Shown here: in pieces, positions 43,974-55,201 of the stretch
Numbering within the stretch: the stretch's first letter is position 1
Layout: the number at the start of each line of letters is the position of its first letter
NCBI GenBank assembly: GCA_027605045.1
Contig: JAQFWX010000086.1
Coordinates: 86,470 to 150,469, forward strand
Direction of reading: 5' to 3'
DNA length: 64,000 nucleotides
DNA from: Phallus indusiatus
Lineage: Eukaryota; Basidiomycota; Agaricomycetes; Phallales; Phallaceae
The notes under the pieces: model-generated
The model's input: the letters and a program-made list of their open reading frames with translations, nothing else
The model's database searches: none
What the model was told of the DNA's origin: nothing
Translations under genes and position numbers: made by a program

Positions 43974-45525
43974 CTATTGAATCACAGAAATAAACTCTTT
44001 AAAACCACCCTCTCTTCCCGAAACTTTGTTATCGGAAAAAAACCCTGAAGGAGCCCATACAGTAAAAGCTCACAACAGACTGAACGTACATGCCTCCTAT
44101 CCAAATACCCCCACTGCAAGCAGTCCCATTATATTACGAACAGGCAAGGGTTGGAACGTCTGAGCGAATATATAAAGACACTTGACTTGCTTTTTTCCTT
44201 CTTCACCGCCATCATTATCTGGCAAAGCTCCAGAGAAATCGATTTCCATCAGTTTCATATCTCTCCAGTTCGTAAACACATTCCACGCTCCGCCGTTGGG
44301 TCTGAAAAAGAGACACAGCCTTTTTGCATGCTTTATTCTCCACTTCAAAAATGTCTCAATCGCTTCTGGTTCTGTTTGATCACGAACAGGGGATCGGATG
44401 TGGTACGCGAGAGCTCCAAGGGACATTGTATGTATCGCGGATATGGGAATAGTTGGAGTGACAATTGTTAGAGCTCCGTTATGAAGAAAAGGACGAGGAA
44501 GCAGTGATGGTTGTTTTAGATAACGTCGCAAATTAGCGTAATATAATACGTTTGACGGCGTCTTTGAGGAGGAAGGCGGATGGATTCTCTGTCCGACCAT
44601 TCAGCAATCTCGTTATCCCATAATGAATGTGAAACTTCTGTTTTACCTTCAAGCAGAACGCGATAAGAGGGTCACTTGAGCTAATCCAGACATCAGGATC
44701 GCCTCCCTTTCTTTCCTGAGATCCTGCATCGCTTGCTCTTTGATCCTCTCCACCTCTTCTTTCGGGAAGAAAATATCTCTATAAGAGATATCACGGGTCT
44801 TAACAAAGTCAATTATGACATGTACCATAAAAGTAATAACATCCCAAGTCGACAACACCCTCCAAAACGGTGGCGTTTTGATGGGCTCGTTCCTGTCTTC
44901 AGAAATGACGAACGCCGCGAAAGGATCTCTTGGCGTTAACTCTTCAATATCTTCGCCACGGAGAATGCGTAAGACAGCGACGAGAATTTCCTTGTTTCCG
45001 TGGCCGTCGCAAAGAACATGTGGAGTCGTAAGCCCGAGTGTCGCATTGTCAAACAGTGTGATCTGGAGTTGCGAAACGGGGATATTAGCGTTCATATAGT
45101 CACGAACGGTGCGAGGACTATCTTGAGAAAAGAGGTGACGATCCTTCTTCACAGTGCATTGGATTGAGGATGATGCTTTCGGGAACGTGTACGTCTTTCC
45201 TACAGGTCCCGGTATAACAACTTTCTTGAAAATATACCGTGGCGTCTTGGCATCGAGTCCAGCAGGAACCTCATAGACCCATCTCTAAGCACATCTGTTC
45301 AATAACTTGATACACGAAACCAGCTACAAATGATCTTTCATACCTTTCCCCGTTTCCTGAGCCGCGCGCTCAGAATTGGCCACTTTTCGACCAGCTTTTG
45401 ATATGCAGCCTCTACTTTTCCTGCATCAAGCACTTGATCGGGAACCCAACCCGTAACAATACCCGAATCCTTCTCGACTATACTAGTATCGAAGACACCT
45501 CCTGGTATAGTTTGAGTTGACCCAT
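43974..45525 (-). pseudogene. HxxxD acyltransferase, copy C (decayed)
   Basis: Full-length relative of copy A with at least three frame lesions. The start region reads ATGGGTCAACTCAAACTATA (45525 leftwards), five bases longer than in copy A, which puts the ATG out of frame with IPGGVFDTS. Exon 2 keeps VPAGLDAKTPRYIFKKVVIP and an intact catalytic PHVLCDGHG (about 45025-44998). One base is missing near 44700, so the DDPDVWISSSD text of copy A is read out of frame and stops near 44649. In exon 3 (TPTIPISAIHTMSLGALA, NWRDMKLMEIDFSGA kept) ten bases are missing near 44115, which removes most of the ADDPSGG text and shifts the frame again. The last exon is recognisable to TAG 43974-43976. A short DUF6534-like remnant upstream (45944) marks the lost partner. 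Confidence 0.75.
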
Positions 45526-45943
45526 GTGCGTATAGTGACTGTTATAAGTTCGAGTACATGCCCACTGGCAGCGTTTTGGTATCATAAATGCCATAGTTTA
45601 CCATGCTGAGCATTTGGTAACTCTTTGAAGAGGATCTGAAGAAGATTTCAACTCAGTCGGGGTAAAAAACCAACGTGAAGTATGTATCGGTCGGTCCATG
45701 AGTCGCCGTTTCAATATCCGCTTTGCGGCCCGCCCCATCGCTTCAATGTTCTTTTTGTGAAACTGTCACATATTTATGTACATGATTCTATATTATATTA
45801 CCCAAATTCCCCTCGAAATATTCAGCTATATTGTCCTGGTGAGTGAAAGAAAACAATAAACCGACTTCCATTTTGTCTCGTGCAATTGGAACGCAACCAA
45901 AGCTCTGGGTAGAGAGAAGACCATGGCTAACGCCATTCAAATT
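45526..45943. other. Spacer of the decayed pair C
   Basis: Upstream flank of copy C, partly matching the flank of copy B (29376-29600). No gene seen. Confidence 0.4.
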
Positions 45944-45996
45944 GGCGGAAACATGTGAAGTCTTTCGCTCGACCACAATAGACATTATCATTGCTA
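45944..45996 (+). pseudogene. DUF6534-like scrap
   Basis: AAGTCTTTCGCTCGACCACA and ATAGACATTATCATTGCTAG match the exon text AGGTCTTTCGCTCGATCTTA and ATAGACAGTATCATCATGCT of copy 4 (about 36613-36656), i.e. the LDLxIDxIIML helix. Only this short piece survives, so it marks a former pair rather than a gene. Confidence 0.45.
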
Positions 45997-46243
45997 GTAA
46001 TGGCCTTAGCCTTAAGGCCCTAGGCTTCGCAGCATCCTCCTAAAGCTTCTTAAGGCCTCTTAAGGCGTGGGAAGTAAGCGCTGGTTCGAGTCCTTCTCTG
46101 AGTCCCCGTTTTTTATCTCAAAACCATACTCACTCCCCCGCATCTCAACATCAACAACGAACAATTCTCGTGTATGTGTCTTTTTCTTCCTGATAACATA
46201 TATACTCAGCTAACCAATTCACGCTAGTTTAAAAAATCAAAAT
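45997..46243. other. Intergenic, pol III B-box-like match
   Basis: Contains GGTTCGAGTCC (46083-46093), an exact fit to the tRNA B-box/T-loop consensus, after short AGGCC/CTTAAGGCC repeats (about 46001-46065). The flanking bases do not form a tRNA T-stem or acceptor stem, so no tRNA is called. The right end holds the promoter of the next gene (TATATA near 46198). Confidence 0.35.
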
Positions 46244-46492
46244 ATGTGTTACCAAGGTTCCAACAAATACTATGTCGTATGCAAAAACAAACCCAAACAC
46301 GCATTCTACGAACGACTCTGTTGCAATCTAAATGGGGTTTGGTGCGCCAATAGCAACAATCGAGGACGTTCTCAAGAAGAAGTCGATGCGATGTTTCATA
46401 ATGACAAGATCACCTGTCCGACGTGTAATCACACAAGACTCATTCTCGGTGCGGAGACGGATAAAATATATCAGATAGTCCATGTCGGATAG
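46244..46492 (+). CDS. Small Cys-rich protein (82 aa), possible zinc-binding
   Basis: A single-exon ORF starting MCYQGSNKYYVVCKNKPKHA at ATG 46244 in good context (AAAATATG), stop TAG 46490-46492. Cys residues lie at about 2, 13, 26, 27, 34, 59 and 62; the last two form C-P-T-C followed by NHTR, a possible half zinc ribbon. EEVDAMFHNDKITCPTCNH is the most structured part. There is no signal peptide or membrane segment. I do not recognise a named family, although small proteins of this look occur in basidiomycetes. A TATATA stands about 45 bp upstream. The dense Cys pattern argues against chance. Function unknown. Confidence 0.55.
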   Translation: MCYQGSNKYYVVCKNKPKHAFYERLCCNLNGVWCANSNNRGRSQEEVDAMFHNDKITCPTCNHTRLILGAETDKIYQIVHVG

Positions 46493-47121
46493 AATAACAG
46501 CGTAGGGAATTGAATCGAATCGAGTATTGAAGGTGGTAGTAGAGGGATGAATCAAATCTTGAAGAGAAAGGGGGGAGATCAAAATGTGCTCGTTGTCGTC
46601 TTGCTCGAAGCAGAATCTCAGGCTAGTCCCGATTAAACCGTCCTTTGAATTGTTTTTACCAGTTTTTCCCCCTTTCTTGACGTGTATGTGTTAAACTACT
46701 TGTGTATCAGAATTATATGCGATGCTTTTTCGTTATGGTTGTGGAAGAAATCAATTAATGGACACGCTCAACTTGAACGCCACCAAGCCTAGCACAAGTG
46801 ATACCTTAGATTGGGCAGAAATTATACTTCAGTGTTTACCATGAAATAGACCCAGAAATGCAGATGCATATGTATAACACAGCCTGAGACACAAACACTG
46901 ACACGAACTTGGATGATGATTCCCCAGCATACATACAATCTACTAATACTTTCCATGTTCACGCTGTATCCTTTTTATGCATGAATAAATTACATTTGAG
47001 ATGCCTACATCGAGTACAAGTGCCAATTCCAAAAACCCTCCTCCCTTTTTCCTTCTTTTCAAAATATCATGTATCCACGTGCACTAGTACTACAAACCTG
47101 ATCAGTCCGCAAAATACCAAA
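46493..47121. other. Intergenic, 3' flanks
   Basis: Convergent 3' flanks of the Cys-rich gene and the SLD3-like gene. The right half (about 46970-47121) is the source of the fragment found at 30560-30735. No gene. Confidence 0.45.
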
Positions 47122-49321
47122 TCACCCATCCCGACTCTTCACAGGCGTATCCATAACAAAAACCTGCGTCTCCATCCGTCCACTCACTAAACCCACCCGA
47201 GTCCCCGAATTCACATTCAAAGCATTATTATTGTCTTCTTCAGAACTCCACTGAAATTCATCTCCCATGACAAATTCAGACTTCTCCTTTTCGTCACGTT
47301 CATCCACGAAAGGCGATGCACCAGAAAGGGTAACAAAAGGCGAAGGATATAATTTCTTAACAGGCGTATCAAATACCAACGTCTTGGGTTTATTAGTTTC
47401 TTTGACTCTTCCGAGTCCGGGTCCGGAGGCGGGAGGATGCGGGGGATGCGGTTGCGATTTAGATAATAATGATCCTTGAGCACGAGAAGCTACAAAAAAA
47501 ACAAAAATGAGAAATATGTAAAACCCAAAAAGGAAAAAAGTTTTTCCTCGCACTTTGATTCGACTGAAACAACTTTCCCCCACTTTTAACAGAAGAAGAC
47601 CTTCTCATCTCAAATTCACCCTGGAAAAGCGCTTTGCTACTCGCAACGCCTCCACGACTCGCGCCTCTAGCTCTCACTTCTTCAACAGATATCGAAACAG
47701 ACCGGGACCGATGTGAGGGATAAGATAATTGTGGAGTTTGACTCCGTTTTCCACCATTCCCACCTCCACTCCCCCTCCCCTTCTCCGTCGTCGATCCGGA
47801 TCCGGGTCCGGTGATAATTGCAGACGCAGCGCGAACGAGTGTTCCCCGCGATTTAGCCACTTCATGTAATTTAAGAGGGGAAGGCGGTTGTTGAGCCGGT
47901 CGCTTTTCTTTCGCTTTGAATTTCCTTTGAGGGCGGAGAATTAGTGTGGGTGGGAGTGTTGTGTTATTGTTATTGTTGATGCTGTCTGATTCGTCTGAGA
48001 ATGAGCTGTGTGAGAATACTTTGGAGTGGAGGAGGGTGTAGAACGTTGGAAGGGAGTCTTGAAATCTGAAGGAAAGGATATTTTTTTTTATTTTTTGGGT
48101 TAGAGCTCTTTTTTTTGGTTTATTTGAATATTTACTTACAGAGGTTTAACAATATCTTCACAAAACACCTGCATCCAATCTCTCTGCGCATCTTGCGAAA
48201 CTTGATTTGACGAAGAAACGGCCGCGGACGTCGAAGGCTGTGAAACGCCTGTCGTTGTCGAAATACCAGAAACAGACGTCTGCGTCTGCAAATTAGCCAT
48301 CAACTGAGCAATACTCAATCGATCCATAAGCAATTCCAAACGTTCTTCAATATCAACTTGCGTTTTCTTCTCCTTTGCAGAAGCAGAATCGGTCTTTTTC
48401 TCTCGTCGTTTTTTTCCTCGCTGCCGTTCTCTTTCGATAGTCATAGATTCCGTGGGAGGAAATATAGGTTTCATAGGGGATAGAAATGAAAGTGTGGTGG
48501 CTGGGGTTTTTGTCGTCGTTTCAATTCGTTTTTTCGTAGGCGTTGAAGGAATACCCAACGATTTCAGTTTGGTGCTGTTCGTTTCTTCTGTACTTTGCTT
48601 TTGCTTTTGGAGGGAGAGAATATGAAGGCACAAGAGAATTTGAATTTTCATTCTAAAAAAAGAGCAAACGATTATTAAACGAAGTTGGAGTTATGTATTA
48701 GGAACGCACTCTCGATACTCCATCTTCGTAAACCACTCTTTCTCAACCCCTTCACTCGCTTCAAACCCGTCGACACCTCGAAAATGTCTTTCATTTCCAT
48801 ACGCAAACCACATCATCGTTTCTTCAATCCCATCCTCTCCTTCACCATTCCCACCACCACCACCACCACTACCGCCATTATCGTCCTGCAAAACCCGAGG
48901 CAGCTGAACGTGATATTTCTCTCGGATAGCTTCAACAGACAAAAGAAGTGGATCAAAGAGGTGCCGAGGATCTACATCTGGTTGAATACGGATGCGACGA
49001 AGATTATGGACGAAACCGGATAGACATGTTATAGACTAATAAAAAAAGTCTAAGCATTTCGCATGAAGAGGTAAAGGAGAAGTACATCTGGTAACCATAA
49101 CGTCTCTAAATATCGCTGAATAATATACTCTTCCAACGTTTCTTCAATATAGTCTCTGTTCCAATAATAAAAAATCAGAGAAAATTTTTGAGATGATCGT
49201 GCGTGCGAACGCACGTAAAAGGATAATCAGCTCCGATTTTCGATTCTTGTTCTTCAAGCCATGGAATAGGACAATCGTAATGAATCGTATAGCGTTGCGG
49301 GTTAAAGTTAGTCTCCAGCAT
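47122..49321 (-). CDS. SLD3: Probable DNA replication regulator Sld3
   Basis: A multi-exon - strand gene. The start is ATG 49321 (MLETNFNPQRYTIHYDCPIP). The following exons give RDYIEETLEEYIIQRYLETL (about 49160-49105), then FVHNLRRIRIQPDVDPRHLF and DPLLLSVEAIREKYHVQLP (about 49010-48895), a Gly-rich insert, and ETMMWFAYGNERHF, EKEWFTKMEYRE, MKIQILLCLHILSL (48651-). A charged stretch precedes RLSIAQLMANLQTQ and RDWMQVFCEDIVKPLFQD (about 48190-48060), then SLPTFYTLLHSKVFSHSS. This order fits the Sld3 domain (PF08639), which binds Cdc45 and loads it on origins after CDK phosphorylation. The C-terminal tail has two TPVK sites, FDTPVKKLYPSP and VMDTPVKSRDG, of CDK type, and stops at 47122. The assignment rests on motif memory, so the symbol is provisional. 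The gene diverges from the rhomboid gene with 176 bp between starts. Confidence 0.6.
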
Positions 49322-49497
49322 CCTGCTTAGAATGCAAAAGGTTGCAGTCCATTTACAATTACGCGCGCCACGCGATCAGTAACATTTGGTCACGTTTTTG
49401 AACGGGTTACATAACAGTCAAAAACCGGACAGTGACGTAACTCGTCCAACGGCACACGGCAACTACATCAGTCCACACGGATCCACGGCCCACGGTA

Positions 49498-51098
49498 ATG
49501 AGCTCTATCTTCAGACTTTCAGTTGGTAGAACACAATGCTCGCGAACGACATGGCCAAAACATTACTTCTATAACCAAAACTTTTCAACATCCTCGACAC
49601 GACGGTTTAATCTTAATCCCTTTCAAGGGTTCAGATTACGAAGAAAAGCCGATCGCGAGAGATTGTTTACAGATGAGCTTCAAAGGCCTTCAGTTTTAAA
49701 ACCTTTCTTGGTGCGGCTTTCCTAATTGAAAAATCTAATATATATATATTTAAATTTTTCCTAGTTTGCCGTTGGATGTTCTGGTATAACATATATTGCT
49801 GCTGCACGTTTGACCAACGAGGACACGGAAAGATGGACAAAATCGCTTTTGGCAACTGGTGCATGGATATTCACAAAACCTTCGAATTCAGAATTAAGAG
49901 GTGCCAGAAAAGCAGCTGTATACGCGGTTAGCAGTACTCATCTCACTATACTCTCATCTTTCTGACTCTTGGATAGTATTTGAAAAATATGCTTGATCGA
50001 GTTAAACAGTTTCTGGGAGAAGAGCGAGGAATCGTAGCAAACACCGCTTTATACGGATGCGTCTTAGCAGCTCAAAAGTGGTTAGATGAAGGAGAAGGTC
50101 GTCGAGCTGCTCGAATGATTATGGTTGTTACCACCGGAATATGGATTCTTTGGCAAATACCTCGTTTACGCGGCACCATGATGCGCCATTTTCTACACGA
50201 TCCGTTGTCAGGACAAAGCCACACTCTTTTAACAAGTGTATTCAGGTGAGTTGATATCTCGGTCTTAAGATTAAGGCAGCGTTATTTACCGTATGGGGGA
50301 ACAACAGTCATAAAAATCTTTTACATTTATTATTCAATAATCTGGCTCTTAGTGGATTTGGTAAGTGCGAGCTTGGTTATCTGAAAGATGAATGGGCTTA
50401 ATATTGCGTTTTGACAGGTAGCTTGGTGTGCTGGTGGCTTACCGAAGTCCAGGACCGGAAGCAGGCGACACTTCATGAATCAACAGCAATGTACCATTTC
50501 ATCGCGTTCTTTGTTTCCGGTCGGTTTTTTTTTCAAGAAAACAATTTGTATACTCATCTATTTACAGCTGGCTTGTTCAGCAGTTTCTTAGCACATGCTG
50601 TTCGGGTGAAATTTTACTATCCACGAATAGTATCGCAAATCACGAGTGCAGAAAGGGCAGCTGCCGCGGTAGGAAGATCACCTGGGGCCGTTACTTCAGC
50701 AACAGCAACAGCGTTGGCTCATCAACCGTCTATTCTGCCCTCGCTTGGTGCGTCTGGAGCGATCTGGGCATGTGTTTCTATGACGGCATTGGCATGTCCT
50801 GAGGCCCGTGCGACACTGATCTTCCCTTCGAATATTTCATTTCCACTGCCAGCCGGAGCATTAGTGTTGGTGGGACTGGACATTGTTGGTATACTGCGGG
50901 GATGGCGGTAAATCAGTTCTGGCTATTAAAGATGTCGAATTGCAGCTGATTTTGTTGATTAGACTGTTTGACCACTGGGCTCATCTTGGAGGAGCGCTGT
51001 TCGGGGCCCTGTACTATCGATATGGACCAGAGTTGTGGGAAAGGACCCGAGAGAGTGTTAAAAATAGCAGTGTACATAGAGTCGATACACGTGATTAA
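49498..51098 (+). CDS. PCP1: Mitochondrial rhomboid protease (PCP1/PARL type)
   Basis: The start is ATG 49498. The N-terminus is basic and hydroxylated (MSSIFRLSVGRTQCSRTTW) with few acids, as in a mitochondrial presequence. Exons join through FLFAVGCSGITYIAAARLT and NMLDRVKQFLGEERG to the rhomboid core: HDPLSGQSHTLLTSVFSHKN (about 50195-50315) and LLHLLFNNLALSGFGSLV. The catalytic-serine motif GASGAIWACVSM is at about 50750-50785 and the catalytic-histidine helix HWAHLGGALFGALYYRYGP at about 50972-51030, ending VDTRD (stop 51096-51098). These give the Ser/His dyad of an intramembrane serine protease. In yeast the orthologue processes the inner-membrane dynamin Mgm1 and cytochrome c peroxidase. 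The order of parts, with the loop between LTSVF and LLHLLFN, fits the PARL/Pcp1 branch. No frame break seen. Confidence 0.85.
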
Positions 51099-51243
51099 GC
51101 ATAATATAGGATGGTGTTGTGTGGTGTCATGCTTGTGATTGTGGTTGATCATCAGCTGAGAATCACATGTCACTTTGACTGGTCGAGTCCCAAGCCCAAC
51201 ACAGTCCAAATATCAAGTCAATTAGCCCGCTCCTCGTTCCAAG

Positions 51244-54200
51244 ATGAGTTCGTCTGCTCGCTTGTCCCTTGCTGACCTTTGCAACCAACCCTTACCTCCC
51301 CCTCCTCCTCACACCATCAATAACACCACCATCACCAATAACAACAACAACACCCTACCGCCGTCGTCCTCATCGTCCTCCTCCTCATCTTCTGCTGCCT
51401 CATCCCCGTCCTCTCCAATGACCTCCCCGGATGTCGTTCATGCCGGCATAAAACGTCCTCTCGCCATCGAAGACCACGACGAAGACGTCCGCATTGCTGC
51501 TCGTGCCCTCGGCGACATGCGTTCCCGTGCCGTATCCCATGCACGAGCTCCTTCAGCTGAAGCATTCGCCGTAGCCTCCAAGACTCACAGTCGTACCTGT
51601 AAGTTCCAAGCACACTACTTCTATCTCTCTCGCATAAATATCTCATCCCTTGCTTTGCCATGTTATTTACCCCTGCCTGGTCTTTCACAAATATGACAAC
51701 AACAGCCTCTGCATCCCAGTCCACCCCTTTCTTATCACCCTCAACCACACCTTCGACAATTTCAAACTCATCGCCTCAATTGCGCCAACGCTCCCTAGAC
51801 AGGGACCACCACCACTCCAACCCCAACCACTATCATCATTATCACCACCACCATCATCATCATCATCATCACAACCAAGACCTACCATCGCCTCCCGAAC
51901 ATCCTCCAAAAGACTTTGTATCTCGCGTCGTTCATTCTCCCATTGTGTCATCCGTCCTGAATGCCTATGAAGACTCCAAAAAGAGATCAAAGGTTGTCCA
52001 GGTCCGTAATCCTTTCAAAATTAACCTTCTTTTTTATTTATCTCTCATGGCGTCTAAATCATTTTTTCTTTCTCTCCTAAGATCGGTGCAAATCTTATGG
52101 AATCATCAGTCAAAACGATCTCTCGGCCGGTCATAAACCGTCTTCCCGTAAATCAACTCGACGAATTCGCTTGCCGTCAATTAGACAGGGTTCGTTATCC
52201 CATACTACGATTATCCCCACAAATATCTTATAAACGATTTTCCTTTGTTTCTTCCCCGCAGATTTACCCTATCCGCAGCGCTCCTTCCAGTCCAAACGCC
52301 GACACTCCCAAAATGAACCACAACAATCATCATCATCATCATCACCTCTACACCGCATATCGAGACCCTGCTCCTCTAGAATCGGGTGCTTCGAGCCGTG
52401 CTCCGAGCGTGACTCCCCAGATGATTATTCCGCATCAAACTCTCCCGTCCGTGAGTTTCTCCCGATATATATACATCGAACAAGAAGAAGAAATTAATTT
52501 CTCGCTCCCGATCTCCTTTTATTATTATTCATTATTATTCAGTCCCGATTCGAAACCTAAGCGATGATTCTGAAAGGGCGAACAAGTCTTCTCCTCAGCA
52601 ACAACAACAACAACAACAAGAAATAGCTGCAAAAAGTAAATGGCAGACGATGCTTTGTGAAGCTGGCGGTATTAGTGCCGCTGTTAGTCAAGAAAGCATG
52701 AAACGTCTGCAGTATTGTCTTCAATGGCTGCAGGTACGTAGACCAAAAAGATCCTTACTCTATTACTCTCCTCGAGATCGCTTTCGCTGACATGACTACC
52801 CCAGTATGCTACCAATAGAATCGACTCTCAGATTGTTGTTCTACGTGGCTTCATAGACTCTCTAACTCCAAAACCTCCACACGAAAACGATCCTCACGCG
52901 CTGGTTCCACTCCAGGTTATGCGCACTCTTACAGATGTCCGTCGGGATCTTGTCAAAACCATTCGCGAAGTCGTCAAAGTCATCTCAACGTACGAGCCCC
53001 CCTTTCTGTTCTGTTCTGTTCTGTTCTTAATAATCACTCTCCTCATTGTTTTCCTTTCCTCTTTTTTCAGTTACGCCGGAAGTGCACTCCCAGAACCAGC
53101 TCGTTCAACAGTCCGAACATTCCTCCTCCGTCTACCCGCTCGTTGGGCGAACGCATCAGGCGGCGGCAGCGGCGGAGGAGACACATCCAATCCACCTTCC
53201 ATGCCACCTTCACCTCGATTACAACAACACCAACGTCTCCCGAGTTCCGAAAATCTAGCCGGCTGTACACCCGGTTCTTTATCCCCAACTTCACCGGTCT
53301 CGGCCTCAACAGGAGCAGGAGCAGGAGCAGGACAAACCGAATCGCCACACTCTTTACGCCCGACAGCAGGTCGTGCGACGCATCCTACCGCTTTAGCAGC
53401 TACACAAGCTGCACAACGCGTTTTAACGCTGGCGACGGAATCTCTTGATATGATGCGGAGTGTTACGAATGTGTTTAAAGAGAGTTTAGAACGCGCTGAT
53501 GCGTGAGTAGTCCTCCCTCCCTCTCCTCTATTTATCCTTTTCACCTTACGTCTGTCGATGTTGACATTGGATTCCCCTATTTTCCAGATGGGTCGAACGA
53601 TTTCGGATCGTTGGTATTCAACGTCATGATGGCACTAGCCCATCTAGTGGTGTTAGCGGTGATCTCCATATGCTATCATCGCCGGGAGCCGGACCGAGCA
53701 ACAACAACACCAACAGCACCAGCAATAGCAGGAATAGTTTATCGCCGACGACGTCTCCAAGTGATATGATCAAATCACCTAGCGAACCTGATTTACGGAC
53801 CACCCATTATCAGTATTCACAGACATCATCATCATTATCATTATCGTCGAGTGTTCATGATCCTTCACTTCCTATTTCTTATTCGAACGAGGATGAAGAA
53901 ACGACGATGGTGGTGGATATGGCGGTGATGAAGAAGAAGCGAAGGAAGCGGATAAGCGATATCAGCACATCGGATGAAGCTGTTATGAGTATGGTTACGA
54001 ATGGTTCCTCCGTTCAGGGTGGTGCGGAAGCTGACGAGAATGGACATGTTGCCCGTACGGAGGAAGACGCTAACGTTGTATATGGCGATGATGAAGAAAA
54101 AGAGAAAGAGAGATTGCCGAGTGAGAATAATAGGAGAATGGAGGAGGATGAAGAAGTGGAGGGTGAAGAGGATGAAGGAGAAGGAGAAGAGAATGATGAA

Positions 54201-54677
54201 ACGGAGACTGAAGACGGTGCCGGTGTGCCTTTTAGCGTTTGCGGTACGAGCGCAAGTGCGAGTATGAGTACGAGTACGAGTAGCAGTGCTACTGAGAGTT
54301 CGTCGCGTAAGCGCGATGAAAAGGAGAAGGAGAAGAAGCAGCTTCCTCTTCTCGGTGATGACGACATCATGGCATTGTCAGCGGCAGCAGTAGTATCAGG
54401 AGGAGGACCTTCAGGGACAGGAACAACGTTATTAGGTTTCACGGCTGACGAAGATGAAGATGAAGATGAAATTGAAATTTCTGCTATGGCTTCTTCTTCT
54501 TCTTCTTCTGACGTAGCTGCCACTGGTGCTAGTGGTGACGATAGCGGTTTGCGGAAGAGGAATAATTCTGGACATAGCAACGGCAACGGCAATGGCTGCG
54601 GTAGTGGCGATGACGACTGTTCAGACGCTTCGTTTTATTCTGCAAGAACCCGACCGATGGATATCGATTGCGAATAA
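51244..54677 (+). CDS. OPI1: Opi1-like repressor of phospholipid synthesis genes
   Basis: The first ATG (51244) opens a low-complexity N-terminus (Pro, Asn and Ser runs). After an intron, a poly-His tract of about ten (about 51840-51872) precedes the family core: RVVHSPIVSSVLNAYEDSKK (about 51925-51980), then ESSVKTISRPVINRLPVNQL (about 52100-52160) and DEFACRQLDR. Later exons give KWQTMLCEAGGISAAVSQES (about 52640-52700), RLQYCLQWLQYATNRIDSQI, RTLTDVRRDLVKTIREVVKV (about 52922-52990) and SLDMMRSVTNVFKESLERAD (about 53447-53500). The C-terminal 330 residues are Ser/Asn-rich, then strongly acidic, ending RPMDIDCE (stop 54675-54677). In yeast Opi1 binds phosphatidic acid and Scs2 at the ER and, when PA falls, enters the nucleus to repress inositol-regulated genes. 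That mechanism is inferred from the conserved core. The acidic tail is longer than in yeast. Confidence 0.85.
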
Positions 54678-55149
54678 CTTCTTTTCTCTCCTCTCTTTTT
54701 CTCTTTTCTCTTTTCTCTAATTAGAATTTCTTCTGCTCTCCGTTTTTCCTCTCTGGTCCTCAATCTTTCACCAACCGGGTCTTTCTCACACCGATCAAAC
54801 ACTCTTTTTTCATTTCATTTTTTCTGGTTCAAAAAAGCCAGAATAGACCCGACTCTCTTCTTTCAGTATCAGTTCGTCCGAAAATCGCAGGAATACATAT
54901 CTATTCAGACTCCTAGATCCCTCTCTGCCCCACCTTTCTTTGCTCTTCCTCTTCCTCCTCTTTTCTTCGGGCCCCGATCTTCAATTCCGCTCTCGTACCC
55001 ATTTTTCCCATCCGGTCCTTCTCCTCCTTTCTCTTTTTTCTCTGCGCAGGTTATCTTTTTTATGATTTTTTTGATTATAATCTATGCCGATTAGATTTTT
55101 CTCTTGATTATCATTTTCTTTCCTTCCGATCTTTTCTATCTTCGATCCT

Positions 55150-55201
55150 CAATTCTCAATTCTCAGCTCTCAATTCTCAGCTCTCAATTCTCAGCTCTCA
55201 G
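55150..55201 (+). repeat. Short tandem repeat, about 14-bp unit
   Basis: Three to four imperfect copies of TCTCAATTCTCAGC in a row, in pyrimidine-rich DNA. Confidence 0.7.

Noticed and set aside
45990..46115. Possible tRNA gene around the GGTTCGAGTCC box
   Set aside because: The T-stem pairs at only three of five positions and no 5' acceptor strand complementary to the bases after the T-arm is found upstream.
52315..52350. Second poly-His tract in OPI1
   Set aside because: The spliced frame through this exon reads (CA)ATCA as Ser (QQSSSSSSP), followed by the family-like RDSPDDYSASNSP, so it is a Ser run, not His.
54014..54592. 192-codon open frame on - rich in Ser
   Set aside because: It is the antisense of the acidic low-complexity tail of OPI1; long antisense frames are expected from GAA/GAG/GAT-rich DNA.
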